This document shows, in pieces, positions 8,973 through 18,742 of a DNA stretch of 36,720 nt (position 1 is the first letter of the stretch; each line of letters begins with the position of its first letter). Under the pieces are notes generated by a model. It worked only from the letters and a program-made list of their open reading frames with translations. It did not search any database and was not told the DNA's origin. The position numbers and the translations under genes were made by a program. Source of the DNA: Methanobacteriota archaeon (GTDB lineage Archaea > Thermoplasmatota > Poseidoniia > MGIII > CG-Epi1); assembly GCA_014240055.1 (NCBI GenBank), contig JAAZXP010000007.1, positions 1 through 36,720 on the forward strand, written 5' to 3'.

Positions 8973-10286
8973 TTATTCTTTGCTATATTTATTCTTACTA
9001 CGTCTCATAGCTTCTAGAGCTGGCATTGTTTCATCGGCCATAAAGGCGATGCATGCCCCACCACCAGTTGAGACATGTTCAATTTTTGAGGTTAGTCCCA
9101 TTTGGTTGAAGGCCATTGCAGTTTCTCCACCACCTACAACAGTCATGTTTGGATTATTTGAGATAGATTGGAATACCTCTCTAGTTCCAACAGCAAATTC
9201 AGCATCTTCGAAGACTCCCATAGGCCCATTAGCGATAACAGTTCCAGCCTTATCAATATATTCTATGTAGTTAACTAATGTATCTAATCCAATGTCATGT
9301 ATTGGATATTCAGTTGGTAATGATTCAATTTGTACTCCCAATCGATTTCCCTCATTATTCAAAGCTACATCATTAGGATAAATAATTTGGTCATTATAAT
9401 TTTTCAATAAATATTTAGCTTTATCTATTACATCTTCATAATTTGGTATATTCTTTTTGATAAATTCGTTACTAGATTTCCCTATGTTTATACCTGCGGC
9501 AATTAAAAATATATTAGCAACAACGCCTCCAGTCAAAACATAATCTACACCTTTTTTTAGGAAATATTCAGATATTGCTACAGAATCTGCAGCTTTACTC
9601 CCTCCTAAAATCGCAATTCTTGGTTGAGGTCCTGAGGCAATCGCCTTTCCTAAAAAATCTAATTCTCTTTGCATTACTCTCCCTGCAATAGCAGGTAGTT
9701 TCTCTGCAAATCCAACAAGAGATGGTTGACATCTATGTGCGGCTGCAAAAGCATCATTTATGAATAAATCAGCTAGTGGAGAAAGTTTAGCAACCATTTT
9801 ACTATTTGACTGCTTTTCAAAATTATTATTTTCGAATTTATTAAGTTCTATTTCTTGTTCATCAAATCGGACATTCTCGAGCATAAGAATATCACTGTTC
9901 TTTAGTTTTTGAATAGAACTAATAGCTTCCTTACCGTATAAATCAGGAACAAATTTTATTTTAATATTAATAATATCAGACATTATCTTAGCATGTTTTT
10001 TTAAACTAACAAAATCTAATTTACCTGGACGGGATTGATGAGCTAAAATTATGATTTTTGCGTTCTTCTCAGATAATTCTTTAACCGTATCAGCATGTCT
10101 TTTAATTCTGGTGTTATCTAATATGTCTCCATTTTCAGGATTAACTGATGAGTTAATATCTATTCTTAAAATTATTACTTTACCCTCGATTTTGAAATCA
10201 TCAATTGTTAAAAAACTACGATCCTCTAAGGTATCAAATTCGCCGTCAACAGTTGTATAACCACTATTTTGACCCACAAGTCGCAA
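8973..10286 (-). CDS. pgk: Phosphoglycerate kinase
   Basis: GKVIILRIDINSSVNPENGDILDNTRIKRHADTVKEL, IILAHQSRPGK, LLENVRFDEQE, NDAFAAAHRCQPSLVGF, NGPMGVFEDAEFAVGTREV, VGGGETAMAF, HVSTGGGACIAFM. Start is non-ATG (TTG 10286 or nearby GTG). Confidence 0.95.
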   Translation of the reverse strand: MRLVGQNSGYTTVDGEFDTLEDRSFLTIDDFKIEGKVIILRIDINSSVNPENGDILDNTRIKRHADTVKELSEKNAKIIILAHQSRPGKLDFVSLKKHAKIMSDIINIKIKFVPDLYGKEAISSIQKLKNSDILMLENVRFDEQEIELNKFENNNFEKQSNSKMVAKLSPLADLFINDAFAAAHRCQPSLVGFAEKLPAIAGRVMQRELDFLGKAIASGPQPRIAILGGSKAADSVAISEYFLKKGVDYVLTGGVVANIFLIAAGINIGKSSNEFIKKNIPNYEDVIDKAKYLLKNYNDQIIYPNDVALNNEGNRLGVQIESLPTEYPIHDIGLDTLVNYIEYIDKAGTVIANGPMGVFEDAEFAVGTREVFQSISNNPNMTVVGGGETAMAFNQMGLTSKIEHVSTGGGACIAFMADETMPALEAMRRSKNKYSKE

Positions 10287-10314
10287 GGGGGTTGTTTGTA
10301 AACCTTTTTGTTGA

Positions 10315-11277
10315 TTAATTTTCGATGTGTCTGCCTAATACTACAAAATTAGCTACGACAGCTTCAATCTGAATTCTAGGATTAGCACCTTCAGATAATC
10401 TAAAGTCAGCTTCAGCTAATTTCTCGATCATCTGCACCTTGACATTATCTGGAATATCTAAATCTCTTACACATCTGTGCATTTGGCGTAGTACATCTTC
10501 TCCAGCCAAACCATATGTAATTTGTAAGGTATCCAGCTTCTCTCTTGCTCCGGAAAAGTTACCAGACAATGACATTTGTAATGCATCTTCAACTTCCTCA
10601 GGCCTTGCAGCAGCAACAGCTTGGTAGACGACATCTTGTGTAATATCAACATTTGCTGCGGCAGCCATTTGCAGACTGTTTATGGCACGCCTCAAATCTC
10701 CTTGGGCAAGATAAGTTAAGGATTCATAAGCATCTTTTGATACAGTTAATTTTTCATTCGTCGCTACAAATTTAAGATATTTTTCTAAATCTTCAGCTTT
10801 CAATGGTCTAAATCTGAACACAGCACATCTTGATTGAATAGGTTCTATTATTTTTGATGAAAAGTTACAAGACATTACGAATCTACAGGTTCGTGAATAT
10901 TTTTCCATAGTTCGTCTCAAAGCGGCTTGCGCTGCGCTTGTTAATGCATCAGCTTCATCTAAAAATATTATTTTGAATCCATCTTCCCCTAATGGTGCAG
11001 TTCTTGCAAATTCTTTAATTTTACCCCTAACAACATCAATTCCTCTTTCATCAGACGCATTAAGTTCATGTAAATTATGTCTCCATAAATCTCCAAACAT
11101 TTCTCTTGCTAATGCTAGAGCACTAGTTGTTTTTCCGATTCCTGCAGGCCCTGCAAATAGTAAATGAGGCATGGATCGTTCTTTTACATAATTTTTCAAT
11201 CTTGTAGTAACTGCAGATTGGCCAACGACCTCTGATAGGTTCATCGGGCGATATTTCTCTATCCAAATTTCCTCCAT
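10315..11277 (-). CDS. rfcS: Replication factor C small subunit
   Basis: WIEKYRPMNLSEVVGQ, AGPAGIGKTTSALALAREMFG, IIFLDEADALTSAAQAALRRTMEKYS, SRCAVFRFRPL. No intein insertion. Confidence 0.96.
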   Translation of the reverse strand: MEEIWIEKYRPMNLSEVVGQSAVTTRLKNYVKERSMPHLLFAGPAGIGKTTSALALAREMFGDLWRHNLHELNASDERGIDVVRGKIKEFARTAPLGEDGFKIIFLDEADALTSAAQAALRRTMEKYSRTCRFVMSCNFSSKIIEPIQSRCAVFRFRPLKAEDLEKYLKFVATNEKLTVSKDAYESLTYLAQGDLRRAINSLQMAAAANVDITQDVVYQAVAAARPEEVEDALQMSLSGNFSGAREKLDTLQITYGLAGEDVLRQMHRCVRDLDIPDNVKVQMIEKLAEADFRLSEGANPRIQIEAVVANFVVLGRHIEN

Positions 11278-11359
11278 TAATATGCTATTCGCCCGTTGTA
11301 TTTAATTCCGTCTACAGTTTAATGTAACCGATAAATAGCCCGTAACTAAACCGTATTTA

Positions 11360-12526
11360 ATGTCCAGATATGAAGGCCTTGATTTTTTTAATTTAGAACA
11401 AAATTTGACTGAAGAGGAGATAATGGTTCGGGATTTAGTTCGTAGTTGGGTAGATGAAAAAGTTCTTCCAATTATTGAGAAATATTATACAGAGGGAACC
11501 TTTCCTGTAGAATTAATACCTGAAATAGGTTCAATGGGTCTTTTTGGATGTAATTTAGACGGTTATGAATGTGCCGGATTATCGAATGTAGCTTATGGCT
11601 TAGTTTGCCAGGAATTAGAGCGAGGTGATTCAGCAATTAGAAGTTGTGTATCTGTTCAAGGTTCATTGTCAATGTATCCAATTCATGCATTTGGAACAGA
11701 AGAGCAGAAGCAAAAATATTTGCCAGGAATGGCTAAAGGTGAATTGATAGGATGTTTTGGACTTACTGAGCCAGATCATGGTTCAGATCCTGCAGGGATG
11801 GAAACCAAAGCAGTAGATGACGGAGATTCCTATATTCTGAATGGAGCTAAAATGTGGATTACTAATGGTACCATTGCAGATTTAGCAATTGTTTGGGCTA
11901 AATTGGATGGGAAAATCCGAGGTTTTATAGTAGAAAAAAGTGATAACGGTTTTACAGCGCCTGAAATGAAGGGTAAGCATTCTCTTAGAGCTTCAATTAC
12001 TAGTGAATTAGTTTTCCAAGATTGTAAGATACCTAAGGACAGACTGTTGCCTGATGTTCAAGGGCTCAAAGGTCCATTAAGCTGTTTAACTCAAGCAAGA
12101 TTTGGTATTGCATGGGGTTCCTTAGGGGCTGCAATGGGATGTTTTCATTCTTCAGTTGATTATTCTAAATCTCGAATAATGTTCAATAAACCAATTGCAA
12201 GTTTTCAATTAGTTCAAAACAAACTGGCATGGATGCTTCGTGAAATAACAAAAGGCCAATTATTAGCATATCATCTTGGTAGAGCTAAAGACAAGGGCGA
12301 ATCTACTCCCGAAATGGTTTCACTTGGTAAAATGAATAATGTTGATGCAGCTATTCAAATAGCTCGTATGTCAAGAGATATTCATGGAGCCAATGGCATT
12401 CTGAATGAGTATCCTATAATGAGACATATGGCCAATCTTGAAAGCGTATATACATATGAAGGTACACACGATATCCATAATTTAATTTTAGGACGTTGGA
12501 TAACTGGTATTCAAGCTTTTGAGTAA
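11360..12526 (+). CDS. Acyl-CoA dehydrogenase (glutaryl-CoA dehydrogenase-like)
   Basis: IGCFGLTEPDHGSDPAGMETKA, LNGAKMWITNGTIADLAIVWAK, RFGIAWGSLGAAMGCF, RDIHGANGILNEYPIMRHMANLESVYTYEGTHDIHNLILGR, closest in pattern to glutaryl-CoA dehydrogenase. Confidence 0.9.
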   Translation: MSRYEGLDFFNLEQNLTEEEIMVRDLVRSWVDEKVLPIIEKYYTEGTFPVELIPEIGSMGLFGCNLDGYECAGLSNVAYGLVCQELERGDSAIRSCVSVQGSLSMYPIHAFGTEEQKQKYLPGMAKGELIGCFGLTEPDHGSDPAGMETKAVDDGDSYILNGAKMWITNGTIADLAIVWAKLDGKIRGFIVEKSDNGFTAPEMKGKHSLRASITSELVFQDCKIPKDRLLPDVQGLKGPLSCLTQARFGIAWGSLGAAMGCFHSSVDYSKSRIMFNKPIASFQLVQNKLAWMLREITKGQLLAYHLGRAKDKGESTPEMVSLGKMNNVDAAIQIARMSRDIHGANGILNEYPIMRHMANLESVYTYEGTHDIHNLILGRWITGIQAFE

Positions 12527-13525
12527 TTAGATAGTATTAGGTGTAGCTACAGCTTCATTCCATACTTTACAATTATAACAGCTACGTGTTAATGATTTAC
12601 CATTTCCATCAGCACCATCACTACTGGTGTAACTGAATGTATCTTCAAATGATCCTTTAGAGAGTATAAGAGTTTCATTTTTACCCAGCCCATTGCCGAT
12701 AGCATTGTCCTCTACAGAGAAAACATTTTCATAGTTTCCATATGTAGATTTATATGTGGTTGGTGATGTAGTTAATATGGCAACCTTTTTTGCAGGTATT
12801 ACGATTATATCGTCTTCATTTTCAGGTAATATCTTGTCTTTGTCCACATCATCTGCAATTACCCAATTTTCTAGATAAATTGCAGTTGGATTTGGATTAT
12901 ATACTTCAATCCATTCATAATCAATTCCAGTGTTAGTAGGATTATACATGACCTCTGTCAGGTATATTTTATTACCGAGGGTATTACCTTCAAAAACAGT
13001 TACAGTTAGTAATGAAGGTAGTAATTCAGAACCACTATTGTATAGCATATATCTTTCAGATTCAACACTTATTGAAGCTCCACTAGGGTCGCCACCCCAA
13101 ACACATACAGATTCATTTGGAACGATTGTACGAATTTCTATTCTTAGTTCCTGACTAACTTCTAATTCATTTCTTAAAGGATTATATGGAAATTTTCCTA
13201 AGGCTTCGCATTTATCCTTATCCAGATTTCCATTAGAATCCAGTAATCCTACAGTTATGCCATTTCTTAATTGTGATTCACCAGTTCCAAACTCGAAGTC
13301 TTCCCAGTTAGTCACATTATTAATTTTGCCTTGAGAACCAGTTAATTCAGAGATAACTTCTCTGGCCATAACAACACGATTGTCATTGTTATCCAAATCT
13401 ATGCCAATACGGTAATTCATGGCTGAAGTAAATGACTGAATCAGTAAAACAAAAATAGTTAGAGCCATTGTAAACTCAATAACGTGAGTAACGGCATCTT
13501 CAGTTTTGATTGTTCTTGGTTTCAT
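12527..13525 (-). CDS. Secreted/membrane-tethered protein: archaeal pilin-like N-terminal helix plus C-terminal lamin-tail domain
   Basis: N-terminus KTEDAVTHVIEFTMALTIFVLLIQSF is pilin-like. C-terminal half IYLTEVMYNPTNTGIDYEWIEVYNPNPTAIYLENWVIADD...ILPENEDDIIVIPAKKVAILT is a lamin-tail domain. ATG at 13525 overlaps the upstream stop as ATGA; the ORF-track start at 13552 is probably too early. Confidence 0.8.
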   Translation of the reverse strand: MKPRTIKTEDAVTHVIEFTMALTIFVLLIQSFTSAMNYRIGIDLDNNDNRVVMAREVISELTGSQGKINNVTNWEDFEFGTGESQLRNGITVGLLDSNGNLDKDKCEALGKFPYNPLRNELEVSQELRIEIRTIVPNESVCVWGGDPSGASISVESERYMLYNSGSELLPSLLTVTVFEGNTLGNKIYLTEVMYNPTNTGIDYEWIEVYNPNPTAIYLENWVIADDVDKDKILPENEDDIIVIPAKKVAILTTSPTTYKSTYGNYENVFSVEDNAIGNGLGKNETLILSKGSFEDTFSYTSSDGADGNGKSLTRSCYNCKVWNEAVATPNTI

Positions 13526-14991
13526 CCTCTCATTTCCCTCTTGAAAAGCCATGTCGCTATTCTAAGGCATATTAATGGCCACAAGACAAGAGACAATAAA
13601 AGTAACCATCCCGGTACACCTTCGAAATCTATAGATATAGTTCTATGGGTAAATAGTCCTACTGCCATTTGATAAACAAACCCAGGATTGAGTAATGCTA
13701 ATCGAGATGCGATAGCTTGGTATTCAGGGTCATTTTCAAAATTTTGAGCAGATACATCTATACCAATAACAAAAGAAACTGCATAAACAAGCAAGGTCCA
13801 AACTACTGAGAATAACAACCATGCCCCTAATCCATAAATTACTACGTCAGCACCATTCTTTGCCGAAATTGCTAAACATAATTGGAAAGTAACCATAGTA
13901 AATATCATAAATTGTCCAAAAACTAAGAAAGTAACCATACATCCTACTGTGGGCATTTCTCCAGCTACAGTCATGAAATAAAGTCCTAAGACTTGTGCAA
14001 TAAAAGCAGGAACTCCAACTACCATTGTTAGCCCTAGTGCTTTACCAAGTATTATTGTTTCACGATTTATGGGTCTTGCTAAAAGCATATTCAAAGTATT
14101 CGATTGTCTTTCCTTATGAATTGTATCTACTGACACAGCAATTGCTGCCAATGAAACTACAAAGAAACTGAAGTAAGATAATCTCAGAATACCGTCATTT
14201 CCACTTGTTACAGCAAATACAGAGGTACTATTTTGTAAATCTCCTAAAAGCCATCCAATTCCGACAATAAATATAGTGAAAAAAGATCCCAAAACGATCA
14301 TTCGAGGAGCTTTTAGGCCTCTTCGAAATTCGAATAATGCTAAATGTTTAGCAAATTTTAATTGAGTTCTTAAATTTGGTATTCTGCTAAATGAGTAATA
14401 ACTACCTATTGCTAACAGAAGCAATTCGGTTCCAAAGAAATAATAATCAGTATCGGAAGCTAAGTGGATATCTTCAGGTATTGCTTCCCAACCTTCTCTA
14501 TTCAGTGTTATGTTTTGTCCATTTTCAGTATAGTATGAGGTATTTTCAATAACATAGGCTCTAACTGTCACAATTTCACTTTCAAAGAATTCTCCACTAA
14601 GGTCACCATTAACTAAAATTCTCATTCCACTCAAATTGATTATGGTTTTACCATACAAATCTTCATCATAAACTAAGGCTTCATCCTTAGAATATTGACC
14701 AACAACTATACTATCATTATTGTAAACTTCAAATTTAGGTGAAGTTACTAAGATACCTTTGAATGTGATACTATCTCCTACATTCTCAGGGAAGTTTATG
14801 TTCGTTTCATTATTTCCTTTAGTAACAGTTTTCCCTTTCCATATCTCTAATGGATTTGTTTCGGTAGTTAGCTCCCAGTGTGTTTTATGAACAATAGCAA
14901 CAACCATAACCAAAGAAATCGCAATAATCAGAGGCTGCCAGATTTTTAGTTTATTCCATTGATTTAATCTTCTACTAATCACGGTCTTCAC
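13522..14991 (-). CDS. ABC-2 family transporter permease with large extracytoplasmic insertion
   Basis: Multi-TM protein; SVDTIHKERQSNTLNMLLARPINRETIILGKALG is characteristic of NosY/ABC-2 permeases. About 150-aa soluble region between TM1 and TM2. Confidence 0.85.
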   Translation of the reverse strand: MKTVISRRLNQWNKLKIWQPLIIAISLVMVVAIVHKTHWELTTETNPLEIWKGKTVTKGNNETNINFPENVGDSITFKGILVTSPKFEVYNNDSIVVGQYSKDEALVYDEDLYGKTIINLSGMRILVNGDLSGEFFESEIVTVRAYVIENTSYYTENGQNITLNREGWEAIPEDIHLASDTDYYFFGTELLLLAIGSYYSFSRIPNLRTQLKFAKHLALFEFRRGLKAPRMIVLGSFFTIFIVGIGWLLGDLQNSTSVFAVTSGNDGILRLSYFSFFVVSLAAIAVSVDTIHKERQSNTLNMLLARPINRETIILGKALGLTMVVGVPAFIAQVLGLYFMTVAGEMPTVGCMVTFLVFGQFMIFTMVTFQLCLAISAKNGADVVIYGLGAWLLFSVVWTLLVYAVSFVIGIDVSAQNFENDPEYQAIASRLALLNPGFVYQMAVGLFTHRTISIDFEGVPGWLLLLSLVLWPLICLRIATWLFKREMRG

Positions 14992-15952
14992 CTCCGGTTT
15001 CAGTCATGAAAACATCTTCTAAGGAAGTGTCTTGAGGTTCAATAGAAAAGATCTGTACATTGTTTGATACCAAATTGTTAGTTACCCATGGTATCAAATT
15101 TTCCTTTAATTTTAGTAAAATATGCTGGTGTTTACCTAGCTCTTTCATTTCTAGAATATTAATTCCTTTCTTTTTATTTAATTCTTCCTCATTATTTTTA
15201 TTAAAATTCTTAACTCTTAAAGAAAGTTTAATCGCAGTTTTTCTTACCTTTTCTCTAATATCTTGAATAGATTCTTGTCTAATCAGTTTTCCATTATTTA
15301 TGATTCCAACATGAGTACATATCTCTTGGACTTCTGACAGAACATGTGAACTAAGCAAAATGGTTAGTCCTTTTTTATTTAAATCTCTTAATACACTTCT
15401 TAAGGCCTTTACTCCTCTCGGGTCCAATCCAGATGTGGGTTCATCAAGAACTAATATTTGAGGCTCATGTAGTAATGCAATAGCAAGCGCTAGCCTCTTT
15501 TTCATACCTAGTGAAAACTCTCCAACGGGTCTTTTTGAATCTTTTTCGAGACCAAGAAGTTTCAGCAATTCTGAGCTTCTTTTTTCTATGGTCTCAGTAG
15601 TTAAGTCATAAAACCCCGCATAGAAAGATAGAGTTTCTACACAATTAAGATTTCCGTAAAGTCCGATCTGTTCAGGTAGAAAACCAATTTTATTTTTATT
15701 TTCAAAAGAATTATTTTCTATATCTTCGCCTTCTATTAGTATAGACCCTGCATCAGATTTTAATATTCCAGTTATGCATTTTATGGTTGTAGTTTTACCA
15801 GCTCCATTAGGACCTAGAAATCCGAATATTTGTCCTTTTTCAACTTTAAAACTTAATTTGTCAAGAGCTTTTGTGGTTCTAATAACTCTTCCGAAACTGC
15901 GAATCCGGTAGTCTTTTTGGACTCCGTCTAATTCAAGAAGGGTGTTTGCCAC
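14975..15952 (-). CDS. ABC transporter ATP-binding protein
   Basis: Walker A GPNGAGKTTTIKCITGIL, signature FSLGMKKRLALAIALLHEPQILVLDEPTSGLDPRG, H-loop LLSSHVLSEVQ; overlaps the permease gene. Confidence 0.95.
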   Translation of the reverse strand: MANTLLELDGVQKDYRIRSFGRVIRTTKALDKLSFKVEKGQIFGFLGPNGAGKTTTIKCITGILKSDAGSILIEGEDIENNSFENKNKIGFLPEQIGLYGNLNCVETLSFYAGFYDLTTETIEKRSSELLKLLGLEKDSKRPVGEFSLGMKKRLALAIALLHEPQILVLDEPTSGLDPRGVKALRSVLRDLNKKGLTILLSSHVLSEVQEICTHVGIINNGKLIRQESIQDIREKVRKTAIKLSLRVKNFNKNNEEELNKKKGINILEMKELGKHQHILLKLKENLIPWVTNNLVSNNVQIFSIEPQDTSLEDVFMTETGGEDRD

Positions 15953-16002
15953 GTAATGTCACCCTTGATTGCTGTTATAAAACCACATCGTCTTAAGGTA
16001 GT

Positions 16003-17490
16003 GTGCCCGAATTTTGGAGATATCCATTTTTGCCAGCTGCAAGTAAAATTCTTGAAGGAGTTACATTAGATGCTCTTCTTAGTGATTACTTTTATGCAGA
16101 AGCTAGAGCACTTGCACTTACTCGTCTTGAGACTTCAGCTTCTTTAGGCATTATTGATGTAGAAGGTCCCCCAACTAATGATGAATCTGATATTGTTTTA
16201 GGATATGTAATTTCTAGATTGGTCTTAGCTGCAGCAGATAATCAAGCCTTAGTTAATTATGTTGCATTATCAGAAGCCAGGCGTGCAGAGCGTTATCTTT
16301 CTTCAGAAACTGATGAGAATTTAGTAAATTTTGTTAACCATTTTGATGCTATTAATGTTAAGCTGAATGGTTCTATTTTTGATATGAATTTTGTAGATTA
16401 CGTAAGGGCTGCTTCTAAGCTTCGTGAAGGAGACTGGAAGCTTTCCAACAGAGGCGTCAGCAAGGGAATTGTTAGCCTAGATCGTATAACATTGATCAGA
16501 CTAATGAGAGAGGTTATTCGACAACATCTTGAGGAATTACCTGAAGCTCCAGTAGAAATTAAGAAACAATTTGAAGGAACAATCGAAGAATTGAAATCCC
16601 AAATTTCTAAGACTTTTGTGGAGAGAATAGGTGGTTTGAATAATGTAGTTAGTGAAAGGCAGGCTGAGGCCATGAAGGAATTAGGCAAATTTGATCTTTC
16701 AAAGGCTCCACCTTGTTTTAATACAAATTTATTAGATTTACAAGCAGGAGTTAATCTTCCACATCCTTCACGTTTTTTTATAACAACTTTCCTTTCATCT
16801 TTAAACCAAAAATCTGAATCTGTAATGCAATTATTTGCCACAGCTCCAGATTTCAAAGAATCTTTTACACGTTATCAAGTTGAACACATAACTGGAACAA
16901 CTTCTAGTACAAAGTACAGCGCACCAAAATGTGATACATTAGTATCTACAGGAGTTTGCCAAGGTCCTAATGGATTATGTCGTCAAATACGTCATCCGTT
17001 GAGTTATTATCGTGTTATGGCTGAATCTGAAAAAGATGTAAAGGTCCGTTTAGAAAGAATTTTGTTAGCTGCATTGAACCGCGAAGAGTATCCTGCTAAA
17101 TTATTAGAAAGAAACATGGAAAAGTTTGGGGACTTTGATTTTTCTTATGGTGAAGAAATAGTTAAAAGGAAGTTGTCAGAAGCCATTAGATCTGATGAAA
17201 TCAGCAAAGTAAGTGTAAAGATCAGTCACTTTCAGGGTAGAGTATATTCTGTTGAAGTTCCAAATGAAGAACGTAAAATATGGATTACAAAAGCGGCATT
17301 GGGAATAACTGATGGCAATTCAGATTATGACTGTTTACCATTAACAGATTGGAAGTTAGCACTTCCGATTGGAGAAGCTCAATACAGGTCTAAATCAATG
17401 GATTTGATAGTTAAACCTTTTGAAATCAATATGGATGATAATGAGGTTCGAAAATTGTTCTTAATATTAGGAATTGTAGAAGAGTCTTAG
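16003..17490 (+). CDS. priL: DNA primase large subunit
   Basis: MPEFWRYPFLPAASKILE...ARALALTRLE and the Fe-S region CFNT...CDTLVSTGVCQGPNGLCRQIRHPLSYYRVM. GTG start. Confidence 0.9.
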   Translation: MPEFWRYPFLPAASKILEGVTLDALLSDYFYAEARALALTRLETSASLGIIDVEGPPTNDESDIVLGYVISRLVLAAADNQALVNYVALSEARRAERYLSSETDENLVNFVNHFDAINVKLNGSIFDMNFVDYVRAASKLREGDWKLSNRGVSKGIVSLDRITLIRLMREVIRQHLEELPEAPVEIKKQFEGTIEELKSQISKTFVERIGGLNNVVSERQAEAMKELGKFDLSKAPPCFNTNLLDLQAGVNLPHPSRFFITTFLSSLNQKSESVMQLFATAPDFKESFTRYQVEHITGTTSSTKYSAPKCDTLVSTGVCQGPNGLCRQIRHPLSYYRVMAESEKDVKVRLERILLAALNREEYPAKLLERNMEKFGDFDFSYGEEIVKRKLSEAIRSDEISKVSVKISHFQGRVYSVEVPNEERKIWITKAALGITDGNSDYDCLPLTDWKLALPIGEAQYRSKSMDLIVKPFEINMDDNEVRKLFLILGIVEES

Positions 17491-18641
17491 ACTCGAATAC
17501 GTCTTCCACAACTACAGATGAATTTAGGTGTATTTTCATCAATATGATGTACAGTTTCACATGATGGACAGGTGATATTTTTGACACCTTTTCCCATATT
17601 CACATCGGAATCATCAGTTTTTGGAGGTGCTGCTTTTCTTACTACTTTTTTCTTTGTTATAGACTTCTTTGCAACGGTTTTCTTAATAGCTTTTTTCTTT
17701 GGAGCTGCTTTAGGTTCCTCTTTATCGCCCTTATCTTTTGTATCTTTTAGAGTTGCTCCTCCAGTTAATTTAGCTAATAATTCACTCTCATCAAAGTCTT
17801 CATCTTCTTCATCATCATCGTAATCTTCGTATTCTTCATCATCCTCGACTTCATCTTCTTCATCATCCGAATCTGCTTTTGAGTCCTCTAGGCGTTTTAA
17901 TTTTGATTCACTTGGTAATTCTGAATCATATCCTACTCCTGTCAAACTTTTACTTAATGGATTAACGCTTTCTTTGGTCTTATACAAACTAGCAGTTGTG
18001 TCTTCGGGTGCTAAAACAAACGTATAAATTCCAAAAGATAAAAGTATAATTCCAACGAGTCCTACTATAATCATGACCAAGTTATCCATAATTGGTGCAG
18101 GAAGTTCTGGAAGCGTAAAACCAGATGATGTCTCTTTAGCTGCAGCTTCATCTATGGTGAGTTGAATAGTTGTTCCAGCTCCAGTAATAACTGTTGAGGT
18201 TTTATTTGACATTACAATATTGAAACGAATGTCTCCTTTGTAACCATCGAAGTCAGCACTATCTGAATAGAATTTAGCTTCATATACATCATATTCACGT
18301 ATTTCACTGGCTTTAGGTTCAATGTAACGTGGTGCTGCACAGGCCCTACACGCATCCCTTGAATCATCATCACTTAAAAATTCTACATCGATGTTAATAT
18401 TGTATACTGAATATTCTTCGTCATCAGCATCATCACTGTACATGTATGCACCTTTAATATAAAATTCCAAGACAATATCAGTTCCATACGAGATTGAGGT
18501 GTTAACTTCAGCAACGACCAGATCCTCTTTAGATCCGTTCATATAAATTTCTACTAATCCTGCATTAGCTACAGGAAGAAATAAGATCGATAAAATAAAA
18601 CATAGTAGCGCAGTTTGAGTTAACTTATTTCTTTTAATCAT
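17487..18641 (-). CDS. Single-pass membrane protein with signal peptide, ectodomain, acidic and Lys-rich cytoplasmic tail, C-terminal zinc ribbon
   Basis: N-terminal LTQTALLCFILSILFLPVANA; TM NLVMIIVGLVGIILLSFGIYTFVLA; tail DSDDEEDEVEDDEEYEDYDDDEEDEDFDESE; then KKKAIKKTVAKKSITKKKVVRK; terminal CPSCETVHHIDENTPKFICSCG. Confidence 0.75.
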   Translation of the reverse strand: MIKRNKLTQTALLCFILSILFLPVANAGLVEIYMNGSKEDLVVAEVNTSISYGTDIVLEFYIKGAYMYSDDADDEEYSVYNINIDVEFLSDDDSRDACRACAAPRYIEPKASEIREYDVYEAKFYSDSADFDGYKGDIRFNIVMSNKTSTVITGAGTTIQLTIDEAAAKETSSGFTLPELPAPIMDNLVMIIVGLVGIILLSFGIYTFVLAPEDTTASLYKTKESVNPLSKSLTGVGYDSELPSESKLKRLEDSKADSDDEEDEVEDDEEYEDYDDDEEDEDFDESELLAKLTGGATLKDTKDKGDKEEPKAAPKKKAIKKTVAKKSITKKKVVRKAAPPKTDDSDVNMGKGVKNITCPSCETVHHIDENTPKFICSCGRRIRV

Positions 18642-18742
18642 CTATTATTACCACTTTACTCTACTTTCTAATATAAGACTTCCTATTTATTATTAGATAT
18701 AACTCAGACAAGCCTCTTAACCGCCACTCTAAATAGTAAATA

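Noticed and set aside
17572-17823. 83-aa plus-strand ORF (FF/SS-rich)
   Set aside because: Reverse complement of the Lys-rich and Asp/Glu-rich tail of the zinc-ribbon protein.
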